A stretch of DNA of 10,767 nucleotides. It comes from Clostridia bacterium. Its GTDB lineage: Bacteria; Bacillota; Clostridia; Christensenellales; CAG-138. Position numbers and translations under genes: made by a program. How positions within the stretch are numbered: position 1 is the stretch's first letter; each line of letters begins with the position of its first letter. Positions 1 through 6,657 of the stretch are shown here, in pieces. The stretch covers positions 1-10,767 of the forward strand of contig JAEDCW010000054.1 in assembly GCA_016293975.1 (NCBI GenBank), in the 5' to 3' direction. The notes under the pieces are model-generated. The model made no database searches. It had not been told where the DNA came from and saw only the letters and a list, made by a program, of their open reading frames with translations.

Positions 1-847
1 CGGACTTGAAGGTATTATGATCATGGGAGCCCTCGGCGGCGCGCTGACACTGAAATATCTCTGCGCGGCGTGGCCGACCGCGCCTGCGGCTCTGATCGTG
101 CTTTCCGCGGTGCTTGTCGCCGCTTTTGTGGGACTTGTCTATTCATTGCTTCTGAGCGTGGCTTGCGTCACATTCAATGCCGACCAGACGATCGTCGGCA
201 CGGCTCTGAATATGCTCGGTCTTGCGGCATCCGTCATCATCGCCAGAGCGGTCAATACGTCCGAAAACGTTGACAACGTTTCTTCCAGCATCACTTATTA
301 TGAGGGAAAGAAAGCGTTCGTGACGAAAATCGGCGATTTTGAACTGAACTGGTTCATGGTCATAACCCTGATCCTTCTCGTCGCCGCTTTTATTCTTCTT
401 TATAAAACGAGATTCGGGCTTCGCCTCATGGCTTGCGGCGAACATCCTCAGGCGGCGGACTCCGTAGGTATCAACGTATACAAGGTACGTTGGTCGGGCG
501 TGCTCATCTCAGGCGCACTCGCAGGTCTCGGTGGTTTGATATTCATAATCCCCACCACTGTTGAGTTCAATGCAACCGTATCGGGCTACGGCTTCCTCGC
601 GATTGCAGTTCTGATATTCGGTCAGTGGAAGCCATACAAGATACTCCTTGCGGCACTGTTCTTCGGATTCATGAAATCGATCGGCTCGACGTATCAGGGC
701 ATATCGTTCCTGCAGAATCTTGGACTACACGCGAATATCTACAAGATGATACCGTATGTTGCGACACTTGTCACATTGGCGTTCACATCGAAGTCTTCGC
801 AGGCTCCGAGGGCAAGCGGTGTTCCTTACGATAAAGGAAGCAGATAA
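1..847 (+). CDS. ABC transporter permease of the BmpA-associated nucleoside/simple-sugar type, 5'-truncated
   Basis: Membrane permease of a BPD_transp_2 (ribose/nucleoside-type) ABC importer, probably the second permease of a YufP/YufQ (NupP/NupQ)-like pair that works with a BmpA-family lipoprotein. The gene runs in from the left edge: reading starts at base 2 with GLEGIMIMGA, which matches the conserved N-terminal 'NIGLEG' segment of the family, so perhaps 30-40 residues are missing. About 281 residues are visible, with hydrophobic segments throughout and the conserved cytoplasmic loop 'RFGLRLMACGEHPQAADSVG' typical of these permeases. The C-terminus is complete (TAA at 845-847). Ile codons are mostly ATC in the first part, unlike the ATA-rich genes downstream. 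Substrate is inferred from the family only; a nucleoside substrate would fit the thymidine kinase next door. Confidence 0.88.
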   Translation, partial: GLEGIMIMGALGGALTLKYLCAAWPTAPAALIVLSAVLVAAFVGLVYSLLLSVACVTFNADQTIVGTALNMLGLAASVIIARAVNTSENVDNVSSSITYYEGKKAFVTKIGDFELNWFMVITLILLVAAFILLYKTRFGLRLMACGEHPQAADSVGINVYKVRWSGVLISGALAGLGGLIFIIPTTVEFNATVSGYGFLAIAVLIFGQWKPYKILLAALFFGFMKSIGSTYQGISFLQNLGLHANIYKMIPYVATLVTLAFTSKSSQAPRASGVPYDKGSR

Positions 848-856
848 CAACATGCG

Positions 857-885
857 CACCGGCGGGGGCTTCTCGCCGGTGTTTT
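857..885 (+). terminator. Terminator-like hairpin between permease and tdk
   Basis: A perfect 8-bp GC-rich stem, CACCGGCG (857-864) with CGCCGGTG (874-881), has a 9-base loop and is followed by TTTT (882-885). It lies 9 bases after the permease stop codon. The U tract is short, and the tdk ribosome binding site begins only 3 bases after it, so termination may be partial. Confidence 0.7.
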
Positions 886-897
886 AGCGGAGGATGG

Positions 898-1482
898 ATG
901 GCAAAGTTATATTACAGATATGGCGCGATGTCTTCTTCAAAAACGGCAAATGCGCTCATGGTACGATACAATTATTTTGAACGCGGACAGAAGGCTCTTT
1001 TGCTGAAGCCTTCTATAGACACCAGAGATGGCGTGTTCATGCTCAAGTCACGCAGCGGACTCGAGGCAGAATGCATACTTTTTGAGAATATGCCCGTAGA
1101 GGACGTCAAGAACGGCGTGTACGACTGCATAATAGTCGACGAGGCACAGTTCCTAAGCAAAAAGGACGTGGAGCTACTTACTACAATAGTGGATGAGTAC
1201 AACATTCCGGTAATATGCTACGGCCTGCGTGCGGACTTCAAGGGTGAGTTCTTTGAGGGTAGCATGTGGCTCATGGCATGGGCTGACACGATAGAAGAGA
1301 TAAAGACGATATGCTGGTGCGGAAGAAAGGCTACGTTTAATGCGCGTCTCGACGGTAAGGGCGGCATAACAAAAGTAGGCGAGCAGGTTGTGCTTGGAGC
1401 AAACGACAAGTACATAGGCCTTTGCAGAAAGCATTGGCGTCTCGGTGACCCGGGACCCGAGCATAGAGGCAAGAAGGAGTGA
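898..1482 (+). CDS. tdk: Thymidine kinase (type II, E. coli-like)
   Basis: Cytoplasmic salvage enzyme that phosphorylates thymidine (and deoxyuridine) with ATP to give dTMP. It is 194 residues long, usual for bacterial type II kinases. Visible motifs: P-loop GAMSSSKT (residues 9-16); Walker B/catalytic segment DEAQF (81-85) with Glu82 as the expected base; 'CYGLRADFKGEFF' (about 107-119); and a structural zinc site made of Cys139, Cys141, Cys176 and His179. The C-x-C spacing (ICWCGRKA) and 'GEQVVLGANDKYIGLCRKH' closely follow the E. coli enzyme rather than the CxxC form common in Bacilli. GGAGG at 889-893 is 4 bases before ATG 898; an ATG at 894 is out of frame. No promoter fits between the upstream hairpin and the start, so tdk may rely on read-through from the permease operon. 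Confidence 0.96.
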   Translation: MAKLYYRYGAMSSSKTANALMVRYNYFERGQKALLLKPSIDTRDGVFMLKSRSGLEAECILFENMPVEDVKNGVYDCIIVDEAQFLSKKDVELLTTIVDEYNIPVICYGLRADFKGEFFEGSMWLMAWADTIEEIKTICWCGRKATFNARLDGKGGITKVGEQVVLGANDKYIGLCRKHWRLGDPGPEHRGKKE

Positions 1483-1499
1483 AAGCTCCCGACTTGAAG

Positions 1500-2070
1500 G
1501 CTACAGTATTCGCGTCATTGCGTAAGCAAAGTAGATGTATTGCGGAGGTTTATGTCAATCCAAAATCTTATACGATGTGTTGGTTAAATCGCATCTCGAT
1601 GGCGAGAGGCAAAAACCTCTGTGCAAGTGGTAGGTCGAGCTGAAGCCACGAATTTTTAAAAGAAAGTGAATAGGAGATTGAGCACCCATATTCTCGTATC
1701 CCCTAACCCCTCTTTAGCGAGGGGTCTCCTTCTTTTCTATGGCTTCACACTAAACCGGAAATTGTAACAAATCGGCAATTCCCAAGCTGTTAGGATCTCC
1801 TGAAAGACCTCTCTCGTAAAAAGGAGACCGACGGCATTGCATGACTGAGAAACTGTGCCGCTTAACGCAGAGAACAGATCCTACGTTCAAACATCTGAAA
1901 CTCTTATGTTAAGTAATACTAAATTATTAGGCCTGTATACTCGGGTTTTGATATCGAAGATTTGAGTTGGAGAATCTGCAAAAGCTCAGTATTACACGGT
2001 TTTTGGAAAACCATGGTCGTTTTGCAACTCGGATTTTTGTCGAGATGGATTTTATTTGACGATTTGCAGT
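1500..2070 (+). ncRNA. Candidate large structured non-coding RNA, family not recognised
   Basis: This gap has no coding region I can support but contains many self-complementary segments. Stems seen: 1541-1551 with 1613-1623 (11 pairs including wobbles); inside it 1574-1579/1590-1595 or 1594-1598/1603-1607; 1641-1648/1740-1747 (TGAAGCCA/TGGCTTCA) enclosing 1658-1663/1731-1736, 1672-1677/1725-1730 and the GC hairpin 1706-1712/1719-1725; 1760-1764/1776-1780; 1791-1798/1876-1883 (TAGGATCT/AGATCCTA) enclosing 1832-1836/1856-1860; 1890-1894/1906-1910; 1958-1962/1973-1977; 1998-2003/2007-2012; and 1976-1982/2063-2069. The nested helices up to 1883 are the firmest; the remainder is looser. I saw no RNase P, tmRNA, SRP or common riboswitch signature. 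Strand is assumed to follow tdk and pot. No strong promoter precedes it, so it could instead be a long tdk 3' UTR. Ends are approximate. Confidence 0.4.
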
Positions 2071-2103
2071 AATAAATGCATTGGAGCATATCAATAAATA
2101 CTA

Positions 2104-2132
2104 TTGACGGCTTGTAACGTTTCTGCTACAAT
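2104..2132 (+). promoter_or_regulatory. Sigma-A promoter of the XRE-potABCD operon
   Basis: The -35 box is TTGACG (2104-2109), the spacer is exactly 17 bases, and the -10 box is TACAAT (2127-2132) with an extended TG element (TGC just before it). The start of transcription is expected near 2139, giving a leader of about 50 bases. An imperfect inverted repeat, TTGTA (2112-2116) and TACAA (2127-2131), spans the spacer and -10 box and is a plausible operator for the downstream XRE regulator. Confidence 0.82.
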
Positions 2133-2156
2133 CCATTAAGCAAAACCAATCTGAAA

Positions 2157-2172
2157 GTTTGATATAACAAAC
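2157..2172 (+). repeat. Inverted repeat in the XRE leader
   Basis: GTTTG (2157-2161) and CAAAC (2168-2172) are separated by the 6 bases ATATAA. The palindrome lies between the expected transcription start and the ribosome binding site (GGAGG, 2178-2182). It may be an operator or a small leader hairpin; only the symmetry is seen. Confidence 0.4.
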
Positions 2173-2189
2173 CTTGTGGAGGTATAGCG

Positions 2190-2732
2190 ATGACTGTGGC
2201 GATTGGAGAAAGGATACGGGCTCTGCGTATTCTTCGTGGGCTGACTCAAAAAGAGCTTGCCGACAGGTGTGATTTGTCGAAGGGCTTCATTTCTCAGCTC
2301 GAAAGCGACCAGGCTGCCCCGAGTCTCGATACGCTCGGAGACATACTGGATGTTTTGGGCATATCGTTTGCCGATTTCTTTTCATCGGGGGCTAGCGATT
2401 CTCCCGTTTACAAAAATGACGATATGTTTGAGAAGCGCCTTGAAAACGGCGGAAATATCACATGGCTCGTTGCGACTGCACAGGCGCATTCGATGGAGCC
2501 GATTCTCTTGGAACTTCCTTCGGGTGAGAAGACCGAAACCGATACTCCGCATGTAGGCGAGGAATTTGGATACGTCCTTTCGGGTAGCATTTATCTGCAC
2601 TTGGGTCTTAGAAAATGGAGACTCAAGAAGGGAGATGCCTTCTATTTTAAGTCCGATGCGGAGCATTATCTGCATAACGCGGGGAAGTCCTCTGCCACTA
2701 TACTTTGGGTAGCGGCGCCGCCGTCATTTTGA
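2190..2732 (+). CDS. XRE-family regulator with C-terminal cupin domain (PuuR-like)
   Basis: DNA-binding regulator of 180 residues. The N-terminal helix-turn-helix (HTH_3, about residues 6-62) includes 'LTQKELADRCDLSKGFISQLES', a typical XRE motif. The C-terminal cupin_2 barrel (about 100-178) has 'HVGEEFGYVLSGSIYLHLG' and 'LKKGDAFYFKSDAEHYLHN'. Proteins of this build include PuuR and are commonly found beside potABCD in Firmicutes, where they are thought to sense polyamines through the cupin and repress transport. Here it is the first gene of the operon, 36 bases before potA, which suggests autoregulation through the promoter inverted repeat. GGAGG at 2178-2182 lies 7 bases before ATG 2190, fixing the start. 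The effector is inferred from context. Confidence 0.92.
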   Translation: MTVAIGERIRALRILRGLTQKELADRCDLSKGFISQLESDQAAPSLDTLGDILDVLGISFADFFSSGASDSPVYKNDDMFEKRLENGGNITWLVATAQAHSMEPILLELPSGEKTETDTPHVGEEFGYVLSGSIYLHLGLRKWRLKKGDAFYFKSDAEHYLHNAGKSSATILWVAAPPSF

Positions 2733-2736
2733 TTTT

Positions 2737-2747
2737 GTAACTGTTAC
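2737..2747 (+). promoter_or_regulatory. Perfect 11-bp palindrome between regulator and potA
   Basis: GTAAC-T-GTTAC begins 5 bases after the regulator stop codon and 22 bases before the potA ATG. With the two preceding bases it reads TTGTAAC, which also occurs in the operon promoter spacer at 2112-2118. It could be a second regulator site or a weak mRNA hairpin; function is not shown. Confidence 0.35.
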
Positions 2748-2768
2748 TTGTTATTTTGGGGGTTAAGT

Positions 2769-3881
2769 ATGGGTGAACATATAATCGAGTTAAAGAACAT
2801 TTATAAAAAGTTTGATGACCAGCACGCAAAGGCTGCGGTGTTGAACAATATCAACTTGTACATAAACAGAAATGAGTTCCTCACGCTGTTGGGGCCGTCG
2901 GGCTGTGGAAAGACCACGACGCTCAGGATAGTCGGCGGTTTTGAAACGCCTACAAGTGGCGATATTTTCTATCTCGGTACAAACATAAACAACGTACCCC
3001 CGTATTCGAGAAACATAAATACCGTATTCCAAAGGTATGCATTGTTCCCCAATATGACAGTAGAGCAGAATATAGCCTTCGGGCCGTCCCTGAAACATAA
3101 GAGCAAGGCCGAGATAGACAAGGGAATAGAAGAGATGCTCGAGCTTGTGAACCTCAAGGGATTTAACAAAAGGAAGATTACCACGTTGTCGGGCGGTCAG
3201 CAGCAGCGCGTTGCGGTCGCGCGCGCGCTGATAAATAAACCCGGCGTACTGCTTTTGGATGAGCCTTTGGGCGCGCTCGACTTGAAACTTCGCAAGGAGA
3301 TGCAGATAGAGCTTAAGCGCATTCAGATCGAAAGCGGAATAACGTTCCTGTATGTAACGCACGACCAGGAAGAGGCGCTTACAATGAGCGACACCATAGC
3401 GGTAATGAACGACGGCATGATACAGCAGATAGGCACGCCCGAAATGATCTACAACGAGCCTAAGAATGCATTCGTAGCCGACTTTATCGGCGAAAGCAAT
3501 ATTATGAAGGCTATCATGGTGAAGGATTACCTCGTAAGATTCCTCGACTGTGATTTCGAGTGCATCGATGCCGACTTTGGCATCAACAAAGATGTCGATA
3601 TCGTACTGAGACCCGAGGATATCGAACTGCTGAAGCCCACAGAGGGCAAGCCCACGGGCGAGGTCGTATCGAGCATATTCAAGGGTGTTCACTATGAGAT
3701 GCGCGTAATCTGCGGAGATGAGCTTATACTCTCGCATTCCACAAAGTATTATGAGCCCGGAACAATAGTATCTATCGACGTAAGGCCTGAGAACATACAG
3801 GTTATGCACGTGAGCGAGTGGTCGGATACGATAATCGGGGCTAAGAGGGCGCAGCTTAGGAGCTGGGAGGATGCAAGGTGA
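2769..3881 (+). CDS. potA: Spermidine/putrescine ABC transporter ATP-binding protein PotA
   Basis: Cytoplasmic ATPase that powers polyamine uptake, 370 residues, the usual PotA length. ABC domain: Walker A GPSGCGKT (residues 42-49), Q-loop 'VFQRYALFPNMTV' (near 90), signature LSGGQQQR (near 140), Walker B VLLLDEPLGALD (near 160), switch His in 'VTHDQEEAL' (near 195). The C-terminal third (about 240-350) is the TOBE regulatory region, with 'VLRPEDIEL' and 'DVRPENIQV' repeats. The longest frame opens at a TTG at 2748, but ATG 2769 gives the normal N-terminus MGEHIIELKNIYKKF and lies 7 bases after a GGGGG ribosome binding site (2757-2761), so I chose it. The stop overlaps the potB GTG by four bases (GTGA). 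Confidence 0.96.
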   Translation: MGEHIIELKNIYKKFDDQHAKAAVLNNINLYINRNEFLTLLGPSGCGKTTTLRIVGGFETPTSGDIFYLGTNINNVPPYSRNINTVFQRYALFPNMTVEQNIAFGPSLKHKSKAEIDKGIEEMLELVNLKGFNKRKITTLSGGQQQRVAVARALINKPGVLLLDEPLGALDLKLRKEMQIELKRIQIESGITFLYVTHDQEEALTMSDTIAVMNDGMIQQIGTPEMIYNEPKNAFVADFIGESNIMKAIMVKDYLVRFLDCDFECIDADFGINKDVDIVLRPEDIELLKPTEGKPTGEVVSSIFKGVHYEMRVICGDELILSHSTKYYEPGTIVSIDVRPENIQVMHVSEWSDTIIGAKRAQLRSWEDAR

Positions 3882-4717
3882 AAAAAAGCAGTAAACTACT
3901 GGCAATACCGCTTATTATATGGCTCGCGGTGTTCGTCGTCGTCCCATTTGTCATCATAATCTACTATGGTGTAACGGTGGAAAACGATGCAGGCGTTATA
4001 AGCGTGTCGTTTGAGAACCTCAAGCGCTTTGCGGACCCGATGTATCTCAAGGTGTTTTTAAGAAGCATCAAGATAGCGCTCATATCGACCATGGTATGCC
4101 TCCTCATAGGCTATCCCGTTGCCTACATACTCTCGAGAAGCGCATCGAAATACAAGGGACTTATTATGTTGCTCATAATGATGCCCATGTGGATGAACTT
4201 CCTGCTGAGGACGTACTCATGGATGTCATTGCTCGAAAACAGTGGCATAATAAACAGCATTTTGCAGGCGTTAGGCTTAGATAAGGTGCAGTTTCTCTAC
4301 AACGAAGGGGCTGTCACGTTCGGAACGGTCTACAACTTCCTACCGTTTATGATAATGCCGATAAATACCACACTGTTAAAGCTCGACGACAGCTTGCTCG
4401 AAGCGGCGTACGATTTGGGTGCAAAGCCCGCACAGAGATTCTTCAGAATAACATTGCCGTTCTCGATGCCCGGCGTTTTGTCCGGCATTGCAATGGTATT
4501 CGTGCCGAGCGTTACGACGTTTGTTATCTCTCAGCTCATGGGCGGAGGCAAGGTCCCGCTCATTGGCGATATCATAGAGAAGCAGTTTAGGGTAGTTAAT
4601 GACTGGCACTTCGGCGCGACGATAAGTCTCGTCGTAATGATTGTCGTATTGAGCTTCATGTTTGTCATAAACCGTACCGACAAGCAGGATGCCGGCGAAA
4701 GGAGCATGATACTGTGA
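3878..4717 (+). CDS. potB: Spermidine/putrescine ABC transporter permease PotB
   Basis: Integral membrane subunit of the polyamine importer, 279 residues, with about six membrane segments; the first is 'LAIPLIIWLAVFVVVPFVII' (about residues 8-27). The conserved cytoplasmic coupling loop (EAA motif) reads 'EAAYDLGAKPAQRFFRITLP' and contacts PotA. 'MPMWMNFLLRTYSWM' is a typical PotB segment. It starts at GTG 3878, whose last two bases belong to the potA stop; GGGAGG at 3865-3870 is 7 bases upstream. It ends in a matching GTGA overlap with potC, so translation of potA, potB and potC is probably coupled. It pairs with PotC to form the channel. Confidence 0.96.
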   Translation: MKKSSKLLAIPLIIWLAVFVVVPFVIIIYYGVTVENDAGVISVSFENLKRFADPMYLKVFLRSIKIALISTMVCLLIGYPVAYILSRSASKYKGLIMLLIMMPMWMNFLLRTYSWMSLLENSGIINSILQALGLDKVQFLYNEGAVTFGTVYNFLPFMIMPINTTLLKLDDSLLEAAYDLGAKPAQRFFRITLPFSMPGVLSGIAMVFVPSVTTFVISQLMGGGKVPLIGDIIEKQFRVVNDWHFGATISLVVMIVVLSFMFVINRTDKQDAGERSMIL

Positions 4718-5523
4718 AAAAGAAAATGTCTCCTCTTGCAAAGGCCTATATCACACTGGTACTGGCGTTTTTGCAGTTGCCTATACTCGTGCTCATAGCT
4801 TATTCATTCAATGAGTCAAAGAGCAGAGGCGTGTGGACGGGCTTTACATTCGACTGGTATGCAAAGATGCTCCAGGACAGCGCTATCATGTCGGCACTGG
4901 GTACTACGCTCGTGTGCGGTCTGCTTGCGGCATTGATTTCGACGATCATTGGTACAGCCGCCGCAATCGGTCTTAACAGCATGAAGCGAAAGGCGTATAA
5001 CTTGACGCTTACAGTGGCGTACATACCTATGCTGAACGCAGAAATCGTTATGGGTATATCGCTCATGATGCTCTACACGTTGTTGGACATAGAGCTTGGC
5101 TTCTTTACACTGCTTTTAAGCCACATAACGTTCTGCTTGCCGTATGTAGTACTGTCGGTTATGCCTAAGGTGAGGCAGTTTGACTACAGCAGATATGAGG
5201 CGGCGCTCGACTTGGGGGCTACCCCTTCGTATGCCCTGAGAAAAATAGTTATCCCTGACCTCATGCCGGGAATAATATCGGGCTTCCTGCTTGCGCTCAC
5301 GCTGTCGATAGATGACTTTATCATTAGCTTTTTCACCACAGGTAACGGTGTAAACAACCTCTCGACGGTAATCTATACGATGGCAAAGAGGGGTGTAAGT
5401 CCGAAGCTAAACGCACTATCTGCCATAGTTTATGTGGTCATAATGATCCTGCTTATCTGTATTAACGTCATTCCTAAAAAGGATGATAATAGAAACAAAA
5501 AAAGAGTTGCTGAAAGGAATTGA
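4714..5523 (+). CDS. potC: Spermidine/putrescine ABC transporter permease PotC
   Basis: Second membrane subunit of the polyamine importer, 269 residues. The N-terminus 'LAKAYITLVLAFLQLPILVLIAYSFNESKS' is a membrane segment followed by the family-typical 'YSFN'. The EAA coupling loop is 'EAALDLGATPSYALRKIVIPDLMPGI', and 'LALTLSIDDFIISFFTTG' is a strongly conserved PotC/PotI stretch. The start is GTG 4714 within the potB stop (GTGA), with AAAGGAG at 4698-4704, 9 bases upstream; an in-frame ATG at 4726 is possible but is spaced too far from that site. The C-terminus is lysine/arginine rich (KKDDNRNKKRVAERN), a likely cytoplasmic tail. Confidence 0.96.
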   Translation: MKKKMSPLAKAYITLVLAFLQLPILVLIAYSFNESKSRGVWTGFTFDWYAKMLQDSAIMSALGTTLVCGLLAALISTIIGTAAAIGLNSMKRKAYNLTLTVAYIPMLNAEIVMGISLMMLYTLLDIELGFFTLLLSHITFCLPYVVLSVMPKVRQFDYSRYEAALDLGATPSYALRKIVIPDLMPGIISGFLLALTLSIDDFIISFFTTGNGVNNLSTVIYTMAKRGVSPKLNALSAIVYVVIMILLICINVIPKKDDNRNKKRVAERN

Positions 5524-5528
5524 TTAAA

Positions 5529-6578
5529 ATGAAAAGACGTTTTAAAGTTGGATGGAGTTTGATTCTTGCGGCTGTGATGCTGTTCTCAGTGGTGGCATGT
5601 TCATTGCCGGACGATAAGGTTGTTCGCGTTTACAACTGGGGTGACTATATTGACCCGACAGTCTGCGACAAGTTTGAAGAAGAGACCGGCTATAAGGTCA
5701 TATACGACATGTTCGACACCAATGAGGATATGTACACAAAGCTCGTAAACTCAAAGACGAAATACGACGTACTGTTCCCTTCAGATTATATGACAGAAAG
5801 AATGATAGATGAGGATATGCTGGCTGAGATTAACTTCGCCAATGTACCCAACTACGCCAATGTCGACTCGACATATAAGGATTTGTCCTACGACCCCGAT
5901 AACAAGTATTCCATTCCCTATATGTGGGGAACACTGGGCATACTGTACAACAAGACTATGGTAAGCGAAAAGCCCACAAGTTGGAATGCACTTTGGGATG
6001 AGCAGTATTCCCAGAGCATATTCATGCTTAACAGCCAGAGAGATGCCATCGGAGCGACGATGATGTTGTTGGGTTATGACCTCAACTGCACCGATGATGA
6101 TGCGATTGCACAGGTTAAGCAGAAGCTGGTAGACCAGGCCCCTTTGGTACTTGCCTATCTCGTAGACGACTATAAGGATAAGATGATTGCAGGCGAAGCG
6201 GCTTTGGCACTTGCATGGCAGGGTGACGCCGTATACTGCATCGACAAAAATCCCGATCTGGATTATGTGATTCCCGAAGAGGGCTCAAACATATTCTATG
6301 ATACGGTGTGCATCCCCAAGTCCTGCGGCAATAAGGCCGGCGCCGAGGCATTCATAAACTTCCTCTGCAGGCCCGACATTGCGGCACTCAACGCCGCTTA
6401 TATCGGTTACTCAACACCTATCAGCGCCGCAAGGGAGCTCATGGGTGAGGCAGGAGCTAACGCCATAGCCTATCCCGATTTGTCCTTGTACAAGCTCGAG
6501 ATATTCTCCGCTCTCGGCGATAAGAACAAGATTTACGACATGGTTTGGACTGAGATCACAACGTCCGTAGGCATATAA
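5529..6578 (+). CDS. potD: Spermidine/putrescine-binding lipoprotein PotD
   Basis: Extracellular substrate-binding protein of the polyamine importer, 349 residues. The signal peptide MKRRFKVGWSLILAAVMLFS ends in the lipobox VVAC with Cys24 as the lipidation site, as expected in a Gram-positive cell. PotD hallmarks: 'VYNWGDYIDP' (near 36), 'YDVLFPSDYM' (near 85), 'YMWGTLGILYN' and 'LALAWQGDAVYC', which supply aromatic and acidic ligands for the amine groups. The frame is open from a TTG at 5520 overlapping the potC stop, but that start would sit only 2-3 bases after AAAGGA. ATG 5529 is better spaced (about 10 bases) and gives a standard signal peptide. Last gene of the operon, followed by a terminator. 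Confidence 0.95.
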   Translation: MKRRFKVGWSLILAAVMLFSVVACSLPDDKVVRVYNWGDYIDPTVCDKFEEETGYKVIYDMFDTNEDMYTKLVNSKTKYDVLFPSDYMTERMIDEDMLAEINFANVPNYANVDSTYKDLSYDPDNKYSIPYMWGTLGILYNKTMVSEKPTSWNALWDEQYSQSIFMLNSQRDAIGATMMLLGYDLNCTDDDAIAQVKQKLVDQAPLVLAYLVDDYKDKMIAGEAALALAWQGDAVYCIDKNPDLDYVIPEEGSNIFYDTVCIPKSCGNKAGAEAFINFLCRPDIAALNAAYIGYSTPISAARELMGEAGANAIAYPDLSLYKLEIFSALGDKNKIYDMVWTEITTSVGI

Positions 6579-6599
6579 TCGCCTAATAGCAACAAATAT

Positions 6600-6644
6600 G
6601 CCCCACGCTCGCATCGATGATTGCGGATGTGGGGCTTGTATTTT
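6600..6644 (+). terminator. Rho-independent terminator of the pot operon
   Basis: GCCCCAC (6600-6606) pairs with GTGGGGC (6629-6635), with a further inner CGCA/TGCG pairing, followed by TTGTATTTT. It begins 22 bases after the potD stop codon. The convergent EamA gene ends at 6658, so the hairpin may also slow transcription from the other side, although its U tract on the minus strand is poor. Confidence 0.85.
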
Positions 6645-6657
6645 GCTTGAGTTCGTT

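Larger units (their letters stand above)
2071..2189 (+). other. Promoter-bearing gap before the polyamine operon
   Basis: This is the last part of the long gene-free stretch 1483-2189. It holds the operon promoter, a GTTTG/CAAAC inverted repeat in the leader and the regulator's ribosome binding site. I see no gene in it. Confidence 0.6.

Noticed and set aside
1491..1500. GACTTGAAGG repeated at 3-12 and 1491-1500
   Set aside because: One copy encodes the conserved LEG of the permease; no longer homology surrounds the two copies, so this is probably chance.
1483..2103. CRISPR array, insertion sequence or retron in the gene-free stretch
   Set aside because: There are no regularly spaced direct repeats, no terminal repeats with target duplication, and no reverse transcriptase or transposase in the window.
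2790..3905. Very long open frame (371 codons) on the minus strand opposite potA
   Set aside because: It is fully antisense to a clear potA, has no ribosome binding site or domain, and its open state follows from potA codon usage.
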